Shown here one piece after another: positions 1 to 7,203 of a stretch of DNA of 42,949 bases; the stretch's first letter is position 1, and every line of letters starts with the position of its first letter. The DNA lies in assembly GCA_002491115.1 (NCBI GenBank), contig DKVI01000001.1, positions 1-42,949 on the forward strand, written 5' to 3'. Under the pieces are notes generated by a model that saw nothing but the letters and a program-made list of their open reading frames with translations, was not told where the DNA came from and searched no databases. Both the position numbers and the translations under genes were made by a program. Source of the stretch: Lachnospiraceae bacterium UBA7182. GTDB lineage: Bacteria > Bacillota > Clostridia > Lachnospirales > Lachnospiraceae.

Positions 1-46
1 TGACGGCGGAATGGAGATTACTATAGAAAAAAGGAGGCGATACTGT

Positions 47-214
47 ATGCCATTTGAATTGAAACTCCCTTCTTCTAAACCATTTGCTGTTAGCGCAATG
101 ACCAGAGAGCAGCTTGATGTAGAACTCCAGAAGGGTGTCGATTCCATCAAAGCAGGAAAAGTATATTCTGCTGATGAAGTCGATGCGGCACTTGCAAAGG
201 AGTTTGGCATATGA
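47..214 (+). CDS. Short RelB/DinJ-like antitoxin, possibly N-terminally truncated
   Basis: This 55-residue protein starts at the ATG at 47, nine bases after a strong AAGGAGG (31-37). Its opening PFELKLPS resembles the middle of RelB/DinJ antitoxins, where it follows the N-terminal ribbon-helix-helix DNA-binding part. That DNA-binding part is not present after this start. The remainder (MTREQLD, a helical stretch, then SADEVDAAL) resembles the toxin-wrapping half. The family assignment rests on this resemblance only. The stop overlaps a downstream ATG (ATGA), the coupling expected for an antitoxin-toxin pair, but that reading frame is only 20 codons. I infer a decayed toxin-antitoxin locus. 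The window starts only 46 bases upstream, so a longer original gene cannot be checked. Confidence 0.55.
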   Translation: MPFELKLPSSKPFAVSAMTREQLDVELQKGVDSIKAGKVYSADEVDAALAKEFGI

Positions 215-273
215 CGGATAGCTATAGAAGTGCGTTCATCGGATTTCCTGCCAGCGCGTTATGCGTTAGTTGA
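211..273 (+). pseudogene. Possible remnant of the toxin gene paired with the antitoxin
   Basis: An ATG at 211 overlaps the antitoxin stop in the ATGA arrangement typical of toxin-antitoxin operons. The frame opens MTDSYRS and ends after 20 codons. RelE/ParE toxins often open with a similar Met-Thr-x-x-Tyr-Lys/Arg stretch, but nothing further resembles that family in this frame or the shifted ones. The convergent Uma2 gene ends at 302, so no room remains for a full toxin. This is inferred from position and overlap. Confidence 0.25.
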
Positions 274-301
274 ATGGGAGCCGTGGACCATTTTCAAACT
301 T

Positions 302-841
302 CTATTCCACCTTTATCACAAATCCGTCATAGATTCCGGAGAGAACATCTTCGCCAAAATTGTATTGTTCTAATGTATCTTTCTCAAATCCATAAACCAT
401 TGTCATCTTTTTATCAGGATCAACAATCCAGTACTCCCTGACGCCTGCAGTGCGATATTGAAATAATTTTGTCATATAATCTCTTGGTTTACTGCTCGGA
501 GATACAATCTCAATGATCCAGTCAGGTGCCCCATGGCACCCTTTTTCATCCAATTTAGAAAGGTCACAAATCACAGAAATATCCGGTTCTACATAATTGA
601 TATCATCCTTATTCAAAAACACTGCAAACGGAGCTGCATAGACTTCGCATTTTCCATCTTTACTGTCAATATAATTCGCAATTGCCTGATGCAGTTTCCA
701 ACTGATTTTCTGATGTGTTCTGCCTGGCGGAGCCATATAGTAAATTTTTCCGTCAATCAGTTCCGCCCGCTGTCCTTCCGGTAAAGCATAGATATCATCT
801 ATTGTATAAATTTCTTCTTTTCTTAATGTCTCCATATCCAC
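302..841 (-). CDS. Uma2 family (DUF820) restriction-endonuclease-like protein
   Basis: The 179-residue protein matches the Uma2/DUF820 fold, a PD-(D/E)XK-type nuclease family of unknown cellular role that is widespread in Cyanobacteria and Clostridia. Visible family marks are the N-terminal AELIDG (Glu27), the VEPDISV strand (Asp87), the EIVSPSS strand (Glu111) with a following Lys near 125, and the late REYWIVDP motif. These acidic and lysine residues are the presumed metal and catalytic set. The start at 841 has GAGAGG five bases upstream. It lies 61 bases downstream of the AAA-ATPase gene on the same strand and may be cotranscribed with it. No substrate can be inferred. Confidence 0.85.
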   Translation of the reverse strand: MDMETLRKEEIYTIDDIYALPEGQRAELIDGKIYYMAPPGRTHQKISWKLHQAIANYIDSKDGKCEVYAAPFAVFLNKDDINYVEPDISVICDLSKLDEKGCHGAPDWIIEIVSPSSKPRDYMTKLFQYRTAGVREYWIVDPDKKMTMVYGFEKDTLEQYNFGEDVLSGIYDGFVIKVE

Positions 842-902
842 ACCTCTCTTTAATACTCCTTTATCCCATCACGCGCCTCTTTCTTATGACCGTACGACGC
901 TC

Positions 903-2600
903 TCATTTCCGATCGGCTTTTATCAAAACTTCTTTCCCTTCAAAAGCAAAACCATATTTCCGAATCCGTTCTTTGGGGATTCCTCTTTCCTCCAGAGACG
1001 TCTCATATCGCTGCTGATCAATCTGCCTCAAAGCGGCGTCCGCGGTATCCTCCAGAGACGCTTCTTCCTTCGGATCTCTGACCTTGAACTCCATAATCAT
1101 TGCGTGGTCTGTTGTATTTTTCGGTTCCAGCATTATGTCATACCTTCCGAAACCGCTTTCCCGGTTGGACGTAATGATATAGCGGTCTGTCAGCTCCACA
1201 GACAGTCCCAGCACAAAGCCATGATAGAAACGCTCCGGCTGCGTCTCCGCGGAAGGCTTTCTCCCGCTGTCGAAATAACTGAAAGAAACCAGGGTCACCC
1301 GGTTCATATAAGCGTTCATGGACTTTACGTCATCTTTAAGCAGCGCTTTGATAAAATCATTGTAGACTGTCCCCGAACCGGTGAACCACTTCCTGATCAT
1401 CTTACGGAACATAATCCGCACTTCTTTGTTGGTTAAAGTCAGTTCATACAGATCCGCGCCTGTATCCTTATTTAAAGTATAGCCTTCCGCTTTCAAATAC
1501 CCGCTTGCCAGAAACAGGCTCCAGATGGCGTTTTCGTCCGTATCCAACTGGCCGAAGATAATTTGTTCGTCAATTTCTTTGAACAGGTGCTCTCCCTTCA
1601 GCAGTTTTTCCATGGATGTTTTTATCTCTGTGCTGCCCTCGCGGATCAGTCTGTCCACCAGACCATTGCTGCTCGTGTTGGTCCAGTAAGCCGCCAGCCT
1701 CCTTTTATCAAGGAAGTTAATAATCGACCATGGATTATATATATCCTTTCTCCCTCCAAATGTAAAACCATCATACCAGTCTTTTATGTCCTGCTGGTTC
1801 CCATACAGTCCATATTCTTTTAATGCTTCCCATACTTCCTCTTCCGTAAACCCAAAGCTGTCTTCATATTTTTCCGACGTAACAGTCACCACTTCCAAAT
1901 GATTCAAATCAGAAAAAATGGACTCCTTACTAACCCTCGTAATTCCTGTCATAACCGCCCGCTCCATATACGGATTGGTTTTAAATGTGGCATTGAACAG
2001 TCCCTTTATAAACTCTACCATCTCCGGCCAGTAGCCGTATACCCATGCCTCCTGCAGCGGTGTGTCGTATTCATCCATCAGGATGATAGCTTTTTTTCCA
2101 TAATAGCAAAAAAGATACTTTGACAGATTTTTCAGAGCATAAGCGATCTTTGCATCTGTACTGTCTGTACAAATTTTCCGGAAAGCTTCCGCCTCTCCTT
2201 CTTTTAAAAAGCTTCCTTTCAGCAAATAATCATATTTTTGGTAGATACTTTGAATCAGCATACAGATTTTTTCTCTGGCCACAGCAAACGTATTCGCTTT
2301 TACGTCCGCAAAGCTTAAAAATATTACCGGAAAGCTTCCCTGAAGCTTCCTGTATGCCCCGTCCTTCCATATAGACAGGCCCTCAAATATCTCCCCCTGC
2401 CCCGCATATTCTACGGATAAGAACCGCTCCAGCATATTCATGTTCAAAGTTTTCCCAAATCTCCGGGGACGGGTAATCAGTGTCACATCATCGCCGGATT
2501 CCCACCATTCTTTGATAAAATTTGTTTTATCCACATAAAAATACCGGTTGGAAATCAACTTCTCAAAGCTCTGGATTCCTATACCTACAGTCCTTGCCAT
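903..2600 (-). CDS. AAA-ATPase-like / PD-(D/E)XK nuclease fusion protein (DUF1703 type)
   Basis: This 565-residue protein belongs to the AAA-ATPase-like plus PDDEXK_9 family, often multicopy in gut Clostridia and Bacteroidota, with unknown biological role. The N-terminal half has the variant P-loop RPRRFGKT (residues 44-51) and the Walker B-like IILMDEYDTPL with Asp177-Glu178. The C-terminal half ends in a nuclease-like core: FYHGFVLGL near 458-466, GRYDIML with Asp488, then IMEFK with Glu504 and Lys506. The start at 2600 follows GGAGG by eight bases. It is the first gene of a likely two-gene unit with the Uma2 gene. Both look like accessory genes beside the core flagellar operon. Confidence 0.88.
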   Translation of the reverse strand: MARTVGIGIQSFEKLISNRYFYVDKTNFIKEWWESGDDVTLITRPRRFGKTLNMNMLERFLSVEYAGQGEIFEGLSIWKDGAYRKLQGSFPVIFLSFADVKANTFAVAREKICMLIQSIYQKYDYLLKGSFLKEGEAEAFRKICTDSTDAKIAYALKNLSKYLFCYYGKKAIILMDEYDTPLQEAWVYGYWPEMVEFIKGLFNATFKTNPYMERAVMTGITRVSKESIFSDLNHLEVVTVTSEKYEDSFGFTEEEVWEALKEYGLYGNQQDIKDWYDGFTFGGRKDIYNPWSIINFLDKRRLAAYWTNTSSNGLVDRLIREGSTEIKTSMEKLLKGEHLFKEIDEQIIFGQLDTDENAIWSLFLASGYLKAEGYTLNKDTGADLYELTLTNKEVRIMFRKMIRKWFTGSGTVYNDFIKALLKDDVKSMNAYMNRVTLVSFSYFDSGRKPSAETQPERFYHGFVLGLSVELTDRYIITSNRESGFGRYDIMLEPKNTTDHAMIMEFKVRDPKEEASLEDTADAALRQIDQQRYETSLEERGIPKERIRKYGFAFEGKEVLIKADRK

Positions 2601-2643
2601 CCTGCCTTCCTCCTCATCTTTCTCACACCAACTGGTATCCCTT

Positions 2644-2677
2644 TTGTTTATTGTACTACGTCTCTGTTTAATTTTAA
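2644..2677 (-). promoter_or_regulatory. Possible sigma-A promoter for the AAA-ATPase gene
   Basis: Reading the minus strand, TTTAAA and TACAAT lie about 17 bases apart upstream of the gene start at 2600. The -10 box is good and the -35 box weak. The surroundings are AT-rich. Confidence 0.4.
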
Positions 2678-2718
2678 ACTTCTTTTGAAAATTTTTGGCG
2701 AACTGCCACAGTATACAT

Positions 2719-2754
2719 AAAAAAGATACCCGCAGGCGGCATATCCGCCGCCTG
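2719..2754 (-). terminator. Rho-independent terminator closing the fla/che operon
   Basis: On the minus strand, 25 bases after the cheV stop, CAGGCGGC and GCCGCCTG form a perfect 8-bp stem around GGATAT (2733-2754), with weaker pairing extending outward. A run of six T follows at 2719-2724. It separates the flagellar operon from the accessory ATPase gene on the same strand. Confidence 0.88.
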
Positions 2755-2778
2755 GCAGGTGTATGGACTGACAGAAAA

Positions 2779-3720
2779 TTATTCTTTTATGCTTTCAATC
2801 TCCTCGTCAAACCGCGCCAGCAGTCTGTCGAGGACATGGACCAGATGTCCGATCTCGGGTTTGGTGAGCTGTTCGTCGGCGCCCAGCTCTTCGCCTTTGA
2901 TGCGCATCTGCTCATTGATCAGGGATGAAAAGATGACGACGGGAATCCGTTTAAGCCTGGCATCGTCTTTGATCAGCTTGGTCAGTCTGTGGCCGTCCAT
3001 CTCCGGCATCTCAATATCGGTAATCACAAGATTCACTTTGTCATACAGATCAGAATCGTTGCGGATAGAGTTTAAATAATCCCACGCTTCCTGTCCGTTG
3101 CTGAAATTCTTCACATCCATAAACCCGGCGCGCTCCAGCGATTCATCGATCATCTTCTGTAAGAGGACAGAATCTTCGGCGATCACGATGGGACTGTCAC
3201 ACAAAGGCCTGTCTCCCATCTTATCCACCTCGGATATCTGAATCGTGGTCTCCGGCGCAATCTCCGCCACGATAGCCTCAAAGTCCAGGATCGTCACCAG
3301 TTCGTCATTGCACTGGGCGATGCCCGTAGCCACGCCTTCTTCCCCATGGGTCAGGGTTTTGTCAGGCTTCTGAATATCTTTCCAGGATATACGGCTGATG
3401 CCGTCTATGGTCTGTACGCGGAAGGCCACCATCATCTTGTTGAAATTGGTCACGATAAACAGATCCCTGCCGCCGTGTTCCAGTTGCTCGTTGGTCAGAT
3501 AATAGCCAAGGTCAATGACCGTGATCAGTGTATCCCTCGGTTTAAAGATCCCTTCTACCGCCGGATGCGCATGGGGCATGGCTTTTACTTTCTCGGCCCT
3601 CATGATCTCTTTTACCTTTGCCACATTAATTCCGTAGAACTCTCCCTGAATCGTAAACTTCATGATCTCAATCTCATTGGTACCGGATTCAAGTAAGATA
3701 CCTTCTTTTTCTTTATCCAT
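2779..3720 (-). CDS. cheV: CheV: CheW-like coupling domain fused to a response-regulator receiver
   Basis: CheV links receptors to CheA and adjusts signalling through phosphorylation of its receiver. Residues about 15-155 form a CheW-like domain. Residues about 175-305 form a receiver with the acidic pocket AEDS (182-184), the phosphoacceptor Asp235 in ITDIEMPEMDG, and Lys in the LTKPE motif. The length (313) is normal. The start at 3720 follows GGGAGGT by eight bases. It is the last gene of the operon, 19 bases after cheD and directly before the terminator, next to cheC and cheD, so three adaptation functions sit together. Identification is firm. Confidence 0.96.
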   Translation of the reverse strand: MDKEKEGILLESGTNEIEIMKFTIQGEFYGINVAKVKEIMRAEKVKAMPHAHPAVEGIFKPRDTLITVIDLGYYLTNEQLEHGGRDLFIVTNFNKMMVAFRVQTIDGISRISWKDIQKPDKTLTHGEEGVATGIAQCNDELVTILDFEAIVAEIAPETTIQISEVDKMGDRPLCDSPIVIAEDSVLLQKMIDESLERAGFMDVKNFSNGQEAWDYLNSIRNDSDLYDKVNLVITDIEMPEMDGHRLTKLIKDDARLKRIPVVIFSSLINEQMRIKGEELGADEQLTKPEIGHLVHVLDRLLARFDEEIESIKE

Positions 3721-3739
3721 ATCGTATGACCTCCCTTCT

Positions 3740-4225
3740 CTATAAGTGCTTCTCCGGCCTTCCGGCTGAGCGGATCACCACATCCCCGGTAGCCACATTC
3801 AGAAGCATCGTTCTTGCATGACTGCCTCCTACATCTTCTGCAGAAATACGGAAGTGCTGTTCTGCCAGTATCTTTTTTACCATAGCGGCATTCCTCTGGC
3901 CGATATTCCCGAAATCAGCGTTCCCGCTGATGGAGAACATCTTGGCTCCCCCCGCGATCTTCACCACTGTCCTGCTCTTCACCATACCGAAAGCGGTAAG
4001 TTTACGGATCATCTCATTTAAGCCGCTGTCCGCATATTTGAACACCTTCGGATCTTTCGGATCGACCCTGGAAGGCAGCATGATGTGCAAAAGGCCGCCC
4101 AGTTTCAGGCCAGGGTCGTACATGGTGATCCCGATACAGGAACCAAGCGCATATGTAATGATCACACCGTTCCCTCGGGTGAACTTCATATCCCCGATCC
4201 CTACTTTTAAATCTTTCTCCGCCAT
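3740..4225 (-). CDS. cheD: CheD: chemoreceptor glutamine deamidase
   Basis: CheD deamidates specific receptor glutamines and binds CheC, which stimulates CheC phosphatase activity and forms an adaptation loop in Bacillus-type chemotaxis. The 161-residue protein has the catalytic Cys30 in TYALGSCIG and His47 in GGLLHIMLP, plus the conserved KIAGGAKMF and FGNIGQRNA segments. The ATG overlaps the cheC stop (TAATG), so translation of the two is probably coupled, which fits their known physical partnership. No defect is visible. Confidence 0.96.
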   Translation of the reverse strand: MAEKDLKVGIGDMKFTRGNGVIITYALGSCIGITMYDPGLKLGGLLHIMLPSRVDPKDPKVFKYADSGLNEMIRKLTAFGMVKSRTVVKIAGGAKMFSISGNADFGNIGQRNAAMVKKILAEQHFRISAEDVGGSHARTMLLNVATGDVVIRSAGRPEKHL

Positions 4226-4845
4226 TATGAAACACCCAGTTTCTCTAAAATATTGTTAAGGGATTTTATATCCGGCAGCATCAAAAGCCCGTCGGAAAGG
4301 CTGACACCGTCTACAATAAATTCTGCGTTGATATACATCAGCTTGTCAGTCTCATATCCGCCTTCCGCGATGGGAACCGTCAGGATTCCGCCCAGCATAT
4401 TTACGGTGGAACTGGGTACAGACAAATCAATCTCGACACCCACGAGTTTGGTAAACGCATTTACATAGGAACAGATAATGATATTCCCGATCTCTTCCAG
4501 CGCGGAGTAGTCCAGCTCATCCATATCCGTAAAAGATTCATAGCGTTTGCCTATGAGTTTTTCCAGCACCGCGTTGGCCATATCCATTTTAAAAATAAAC
4601 AGCATCAGCCCGTTCACTTCATTGGACATCTGGACCAGGGTAGCGGCCACCAGTTCTTCCATCTCTCCCATCTTGTCCACGGCTTCTTCGTACCCAAGAA
4701 TACTCACCTCGGGTATGGTGATGCGGATCTCTTTCTGAAGCATTTTGGAGAGCGCCGTGGCAGCATGGCTGGTACCGATACTGCTGATTTCCTTCATTAC
4801 ATCCAGTTCCTGAAGATTCATGTCTTCATAGCTTTTTATTCTCAT
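4225..4845 (-). CDS. cheC: CheC-family CheY-P phosphatase with one altered active site
   Basis: CheC dephosphorylates CheY-P and associates with CheD. The family carries two pseudo-symmetric sites of pattern (D/S)xxxExxN. The second is intact here: Ser114, Glu118 and Asn121 in SALEEIGN. The first keeps Asp15 and Glu19 but has Ser22 where Asn is expected, and the following glycine-rich turn is altered as well (IGTSH). One half-site is therefore probably weak or inactive. The 206-residue length and overall layout are normal. The start at 4845 follows GAGGT. Its partner cheD overlaps downstream. Confidence 0.93.
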   Translation of the reverse strand: MRIKSYEDMNLQELDVMKEISSIGTSHAATALSKMLQKEIRITIPEVSILGYEEAVDKMGEMEELVAATLVQMSNEVNGLMLFIFKMDMANAVLEKLIGKRYESFTDMDELDYSALEEIGNIIICSYVNAFTKLVGVEIDLSVPSSTVNMLGGILTVPIAEGGYETDKLMYINAEFIVDGVSLSDGLLMLPDIKSLNNILEKLGVS

Positions 4846-4878
4846 TATTACCTCACAGTCTTGGAACCCTGCTTTTTA

Positions 4879-5604
4879 TTATCCGCGCAGGGAGTTAATC
4901 GTGGCCTCTACCTCATCCGATGTGGTCACCATTTTAAGGGCATAGGAAAATGCCCGCTGGCTTTCGATCACCTGGGTCATCTCTTTGGCCAGATCCGTGC
5001 CGGAGCTTTCCAGAGCGCTGCGCGCCATGGACGGATTCTCCAGCAGTATGACTTCTGCGCCTTCATCCGCCGGGACGTATTCATCGTTTCCTGTGTTCAG
5101 AAGCCGGCTTGGGTTGCGGAAGGTATATACGCCCACTGTCTGATCCTGCGCAAGGTTCCCGTTGTCATCCACTTCGATCGGACGGCCTTCTCTGTCCAGC
5201 ACCAGCTTGTTGGATTCCGTCAGAAGATAGAAGGTATCCCCGCCCAGGCTTCCTCTGTGGAAACGCCCGGAACGGGTATAGGAGATCGCATCATTCGCCG
5301 GATCCTGCACCATAAAAAACGCATTGTCTTCCATGATGGCATAATCCAGCCGGCTGTTCGTCTGTGTGATTGCAGACGCGCCAAAATCCGTATAAGTCCT
5401 CTGCACCCTGATACCGTTGCCCGCCATCAGGTTTGTCACGGCATCGGCAGAATCATTCAGGTTGTAATTCAGAAGATCGGAAAAAGCGACTGTCTTGGAC
5501 TTGAAGCCGTTGTTATTTATATTTGCCAGATTGTTGGCAACTACACTTAATTTGTTATTGAAGCTTCCCGCGCCTAAAGCGGCGGTGTAAAATGACTGCT
5601 GCAT
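4879..5604 (-). CDS. flgG: Flagellar rod protein, FlgG/FlgF type (second copy)
   Basis: This is an axial protein of the flagellar rod (241 residues). The N-terminal rod signature is present (VVANNLANINNNGFK), as are the middle SRLDYAIMEDNAFFMV and the C-terminal SQRAFSYALKMVTTSDEVEATINSLRG-type helix found in FlgG-like proteins. It lies 32 bases downstream of a related gene, like the flhO-flhP pair of Bacillus subtilis. Which copy is the proximal and which the distal rod protein cannot be settled by eye. The start at 5604 follows GGAGG by nine bases. Confidence 0.85.
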   Translation of the reverse strand: MQQSFYTAALGAGSFNNKLSVVANNLANINNNGFKSKTVAFSDLLNYNLNDSADAVTNLMAGNGIRVQRTYTDFGASAITQTNSRLDYAIMEDNAFFMVQDPANDAISYTRSGRFHRGSLGGDTFYLLTESNKLVLDREGRPIEVDDNGNLAQDQTVGVYTFRNPSRLLNTGNDEYVPADEGAEVILLENPSMARSALESSGTDLAKEMTQVIESQRAFSYALKMVTTSDEVEATINSLRG

Positions 5605-5636
5605 ATAGGTTATCCTCCATTCAGGTTTTGCTGTTT

Positions 5637-6407
5637 TTACAGTCTGCCTATGTCGTTTGCCGACCGGTTCATGATCTGGTCATACATTTTAAGTGCCTGT
5701 GCCGCACTTTGCAGCGCCCGCTGAGAAGTCATCATGGAAGTCATCTCTTCCACCATGTCCACATTGGAACGCTCCAGCATCTTCCACTGGATCGGCACCT
5801 GACCGCTTATATCCCGGGGCGCCTGTTCGGTGGAATAGACTCCGTAGTCTTCTTTATGGAGCTGTCCGTAATCTTCAAAGTCCACCACCCGAAGTGTGCC
5901 GTACACCTGTTCGGTCCCGTCATAGTCCACCACCCGGATCGTACCGCTGCCGTCCACGGTAAAATTCTCATTATTGATCTGAATCGGTCCGCCGTCTGCG
6001 CCAAGCACCCTGCCAAGACCGTTATTCATCATCAGATATCCCTGATTATCCACATAGAAGGAGCCGTTGCGGGTATACTGGACGCCCTGGGCAGTCTGAA
6101 TGCAGAAAAAACCGTCTGCGGACAGGGCAAAATCATAGATGCCTCCGGTGCTCTGAAAAGAACCCTGTTCATAATTTACATGCGTCTGCTGCGCGGTCCT
6201 GATCCTGGAGGTGACTGACATCTCTTCGGGGTTCCCTTTATTCTTTCTCCCGGTCCGGTAGAGCATCTCCTCATCAAAGGTACTGCTGGTCATCTTATCC
6301 CTCTTGTAACCTGCGGTCTGGACATTGACCATGTTGTTACTGATCACATTCAGGTTCCGGTTCTGGGTCAGCATACCGGAGACCAGGTTGTAAAAGCCCT
6401 GATACAT
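5637..6407 (-). CDS. flgF: Flagellar rod protein, FlgF/FlgG type (first copy)
   Basis: This 256-residue axial protein has the N-terminal rod signature VISNNMVNVQTAGYKRD, a central FALSADGFFCIQ segment and the C-terminal LERSNVDMVEEM plus QRALQSAAQALKMYDQI helix typical of FlgF/FlgG/FlhP proteins. It is paired with the next gene (4879-5604), and the two together supply the distal or proximal rod. It follows the fliA gene by 32 bases. The start at 6407 is preceded by AGGAGG. The symbol is tentative because FlgF and FlgG are hard to separate in Bacillota. Confidence 0.82.
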   Translation of the reverse strand: MYQGFYNLVSGMLTQNRNLNVISNNMVNVQTAGYKRDKMTSSTFDEEMLYRTGRKNKGNPEEMSVTSRIRTAQQTHVNYEQGSFQSTGGIYDFALSADGFFCIQTAQGVQYTRNGSFYVDNQGYLMMNNGLGRVLGADGGPIQINNENFTVDGSGTIRVVDYDGTEQVYGTLRVVDFEDYGQLHKEDYGVYSTEQAPRDISGQVPIQWKMLERSNVDMVEEMTSMMTSQRALQSAAQALKMYDQIMNRSANDIGRL

Positions 6408-6439
6408 ACCTTACATTCCTCCTGTTATCTATCGTATCA

Positions 6440-7201
6440 TTAGTTTATATAATCACTCATATATGCTTTCAGTCTGCGGATGGCGCTGCTGTGGAGCTGG
6501 GAGATGCGCGGTTCGCTGACGCCCATGACCTGAGCAATCTGTCCCATGTTGAGTTCCTCCACATAATACAGGGAGATCACCAGCTTTTCTTTTTCTTTCA
6601 GACTGTCCACCGCCTGAGCCAGAAGTTTGCGGGATTCGCCTTTCATATAAGCTTTCTCAGGCTGAGAACTCACATCGGAGCTGGAAAGCTGCAGCGACTG
6701 GCGTTCATCCTCATCATCAATCAGCATATCCAGAGACAATACATTCATGATCACGCTCATACGCTCTAACTTGCGGTATTTCTTCACATCCATACCGGCG
6801 GCGCCGGCGATCTCCTCATCCGTGGCCGAAGGACCTAAAGCAATCTTCGTCTCCTCGATCAGACGGACCTGCTTTCTGAAATCCCTGGGCATCCAGTCAT
6901 TCTTCCTTACAAGGTCGATGATCATTCCCCGGATGCGTCTGGATATAAACGTCTCAAACTTATTATCACGCTCCGGCTCATATCTGTCAATCCCTTTCAT
7001 GATGGCAATAACGCCTTCATTGATAATATCTTCCATCTGAAGCGAACCGGCATAGACCCCCCGCATCTGAGACGCGATGGTTTTCACGATATAGAGATAG
7101 CGCAGGACCAGCTCCTGTTTGATCTCAAGCTTCTTCGTCTCCTGGTACAGGGACAGAAGCTCTTCGTTTGTCCTGTCTTTCAGGTTCTCTGTCTGAGCCA
7201 T
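6440..7201 (-). CDS. fliA: Sigma-28 family RNA polymerase sigma factor (FliA/SigD/WhiG)
   Basis: This sigma factor directs RNA polymerase to late flagellar and chemotaxis promoters. It is 253 residues long. Region 2 is visible around INEGVIAIMKGIDRYEP and FETFISRRIRGMIIDLVR, region 3 around PSATDEEIAGAAGM, and region 4.2 as the helix-turn-helix MGQIAQVMGVSEPRISQLHS. The start at 7201 lies two bases after the flhA stop, with GGGAG upstream inside flhA. In many Clostridia flhF and flhG separate flhA from this gene, but there is no room for them here. Its own targets probably include a candidate site upstream of cheA. Confidence 0.95.
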   Translation of the reverse strand: MAQTENLKDRTNEELLSLYQETKKLEIKQELVLRYLYIVKTIASQMRGVYAGSLQMEDIINEGVIAIMKGIDRYEPERDNKFETFISRRIRGMIIDLVRKNDWMPRDFRKQVRLIEETKIALGPSATDEEIAGAAGMDVKKYRKLERMSVIMNVLSLDMLIDDEDERQSLQLSSSDVSSQPEKAYMKGESRKLLAQAVDSLKEKEKLVISLYYVEELNMGQIAQVMGVSEPRISQLHSSAIRRLKAYMSDYIN

Positions 7202-7203
7202 AA

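Noticed and set aside
1..2600. Left segment as a prophage or integrative element
   Set aside because: No integrase, phage structural gene, tRNA or attachment repeat is visible; only accessory nuclease-like genes and a broken antitoxin locus.
4765..5550. A 261-codon open frame on the plus strand opposite flgG
   Set aside because: The minus-strand rod gene is clear; the opposite frame has no ribosome site and no recognisable domain.
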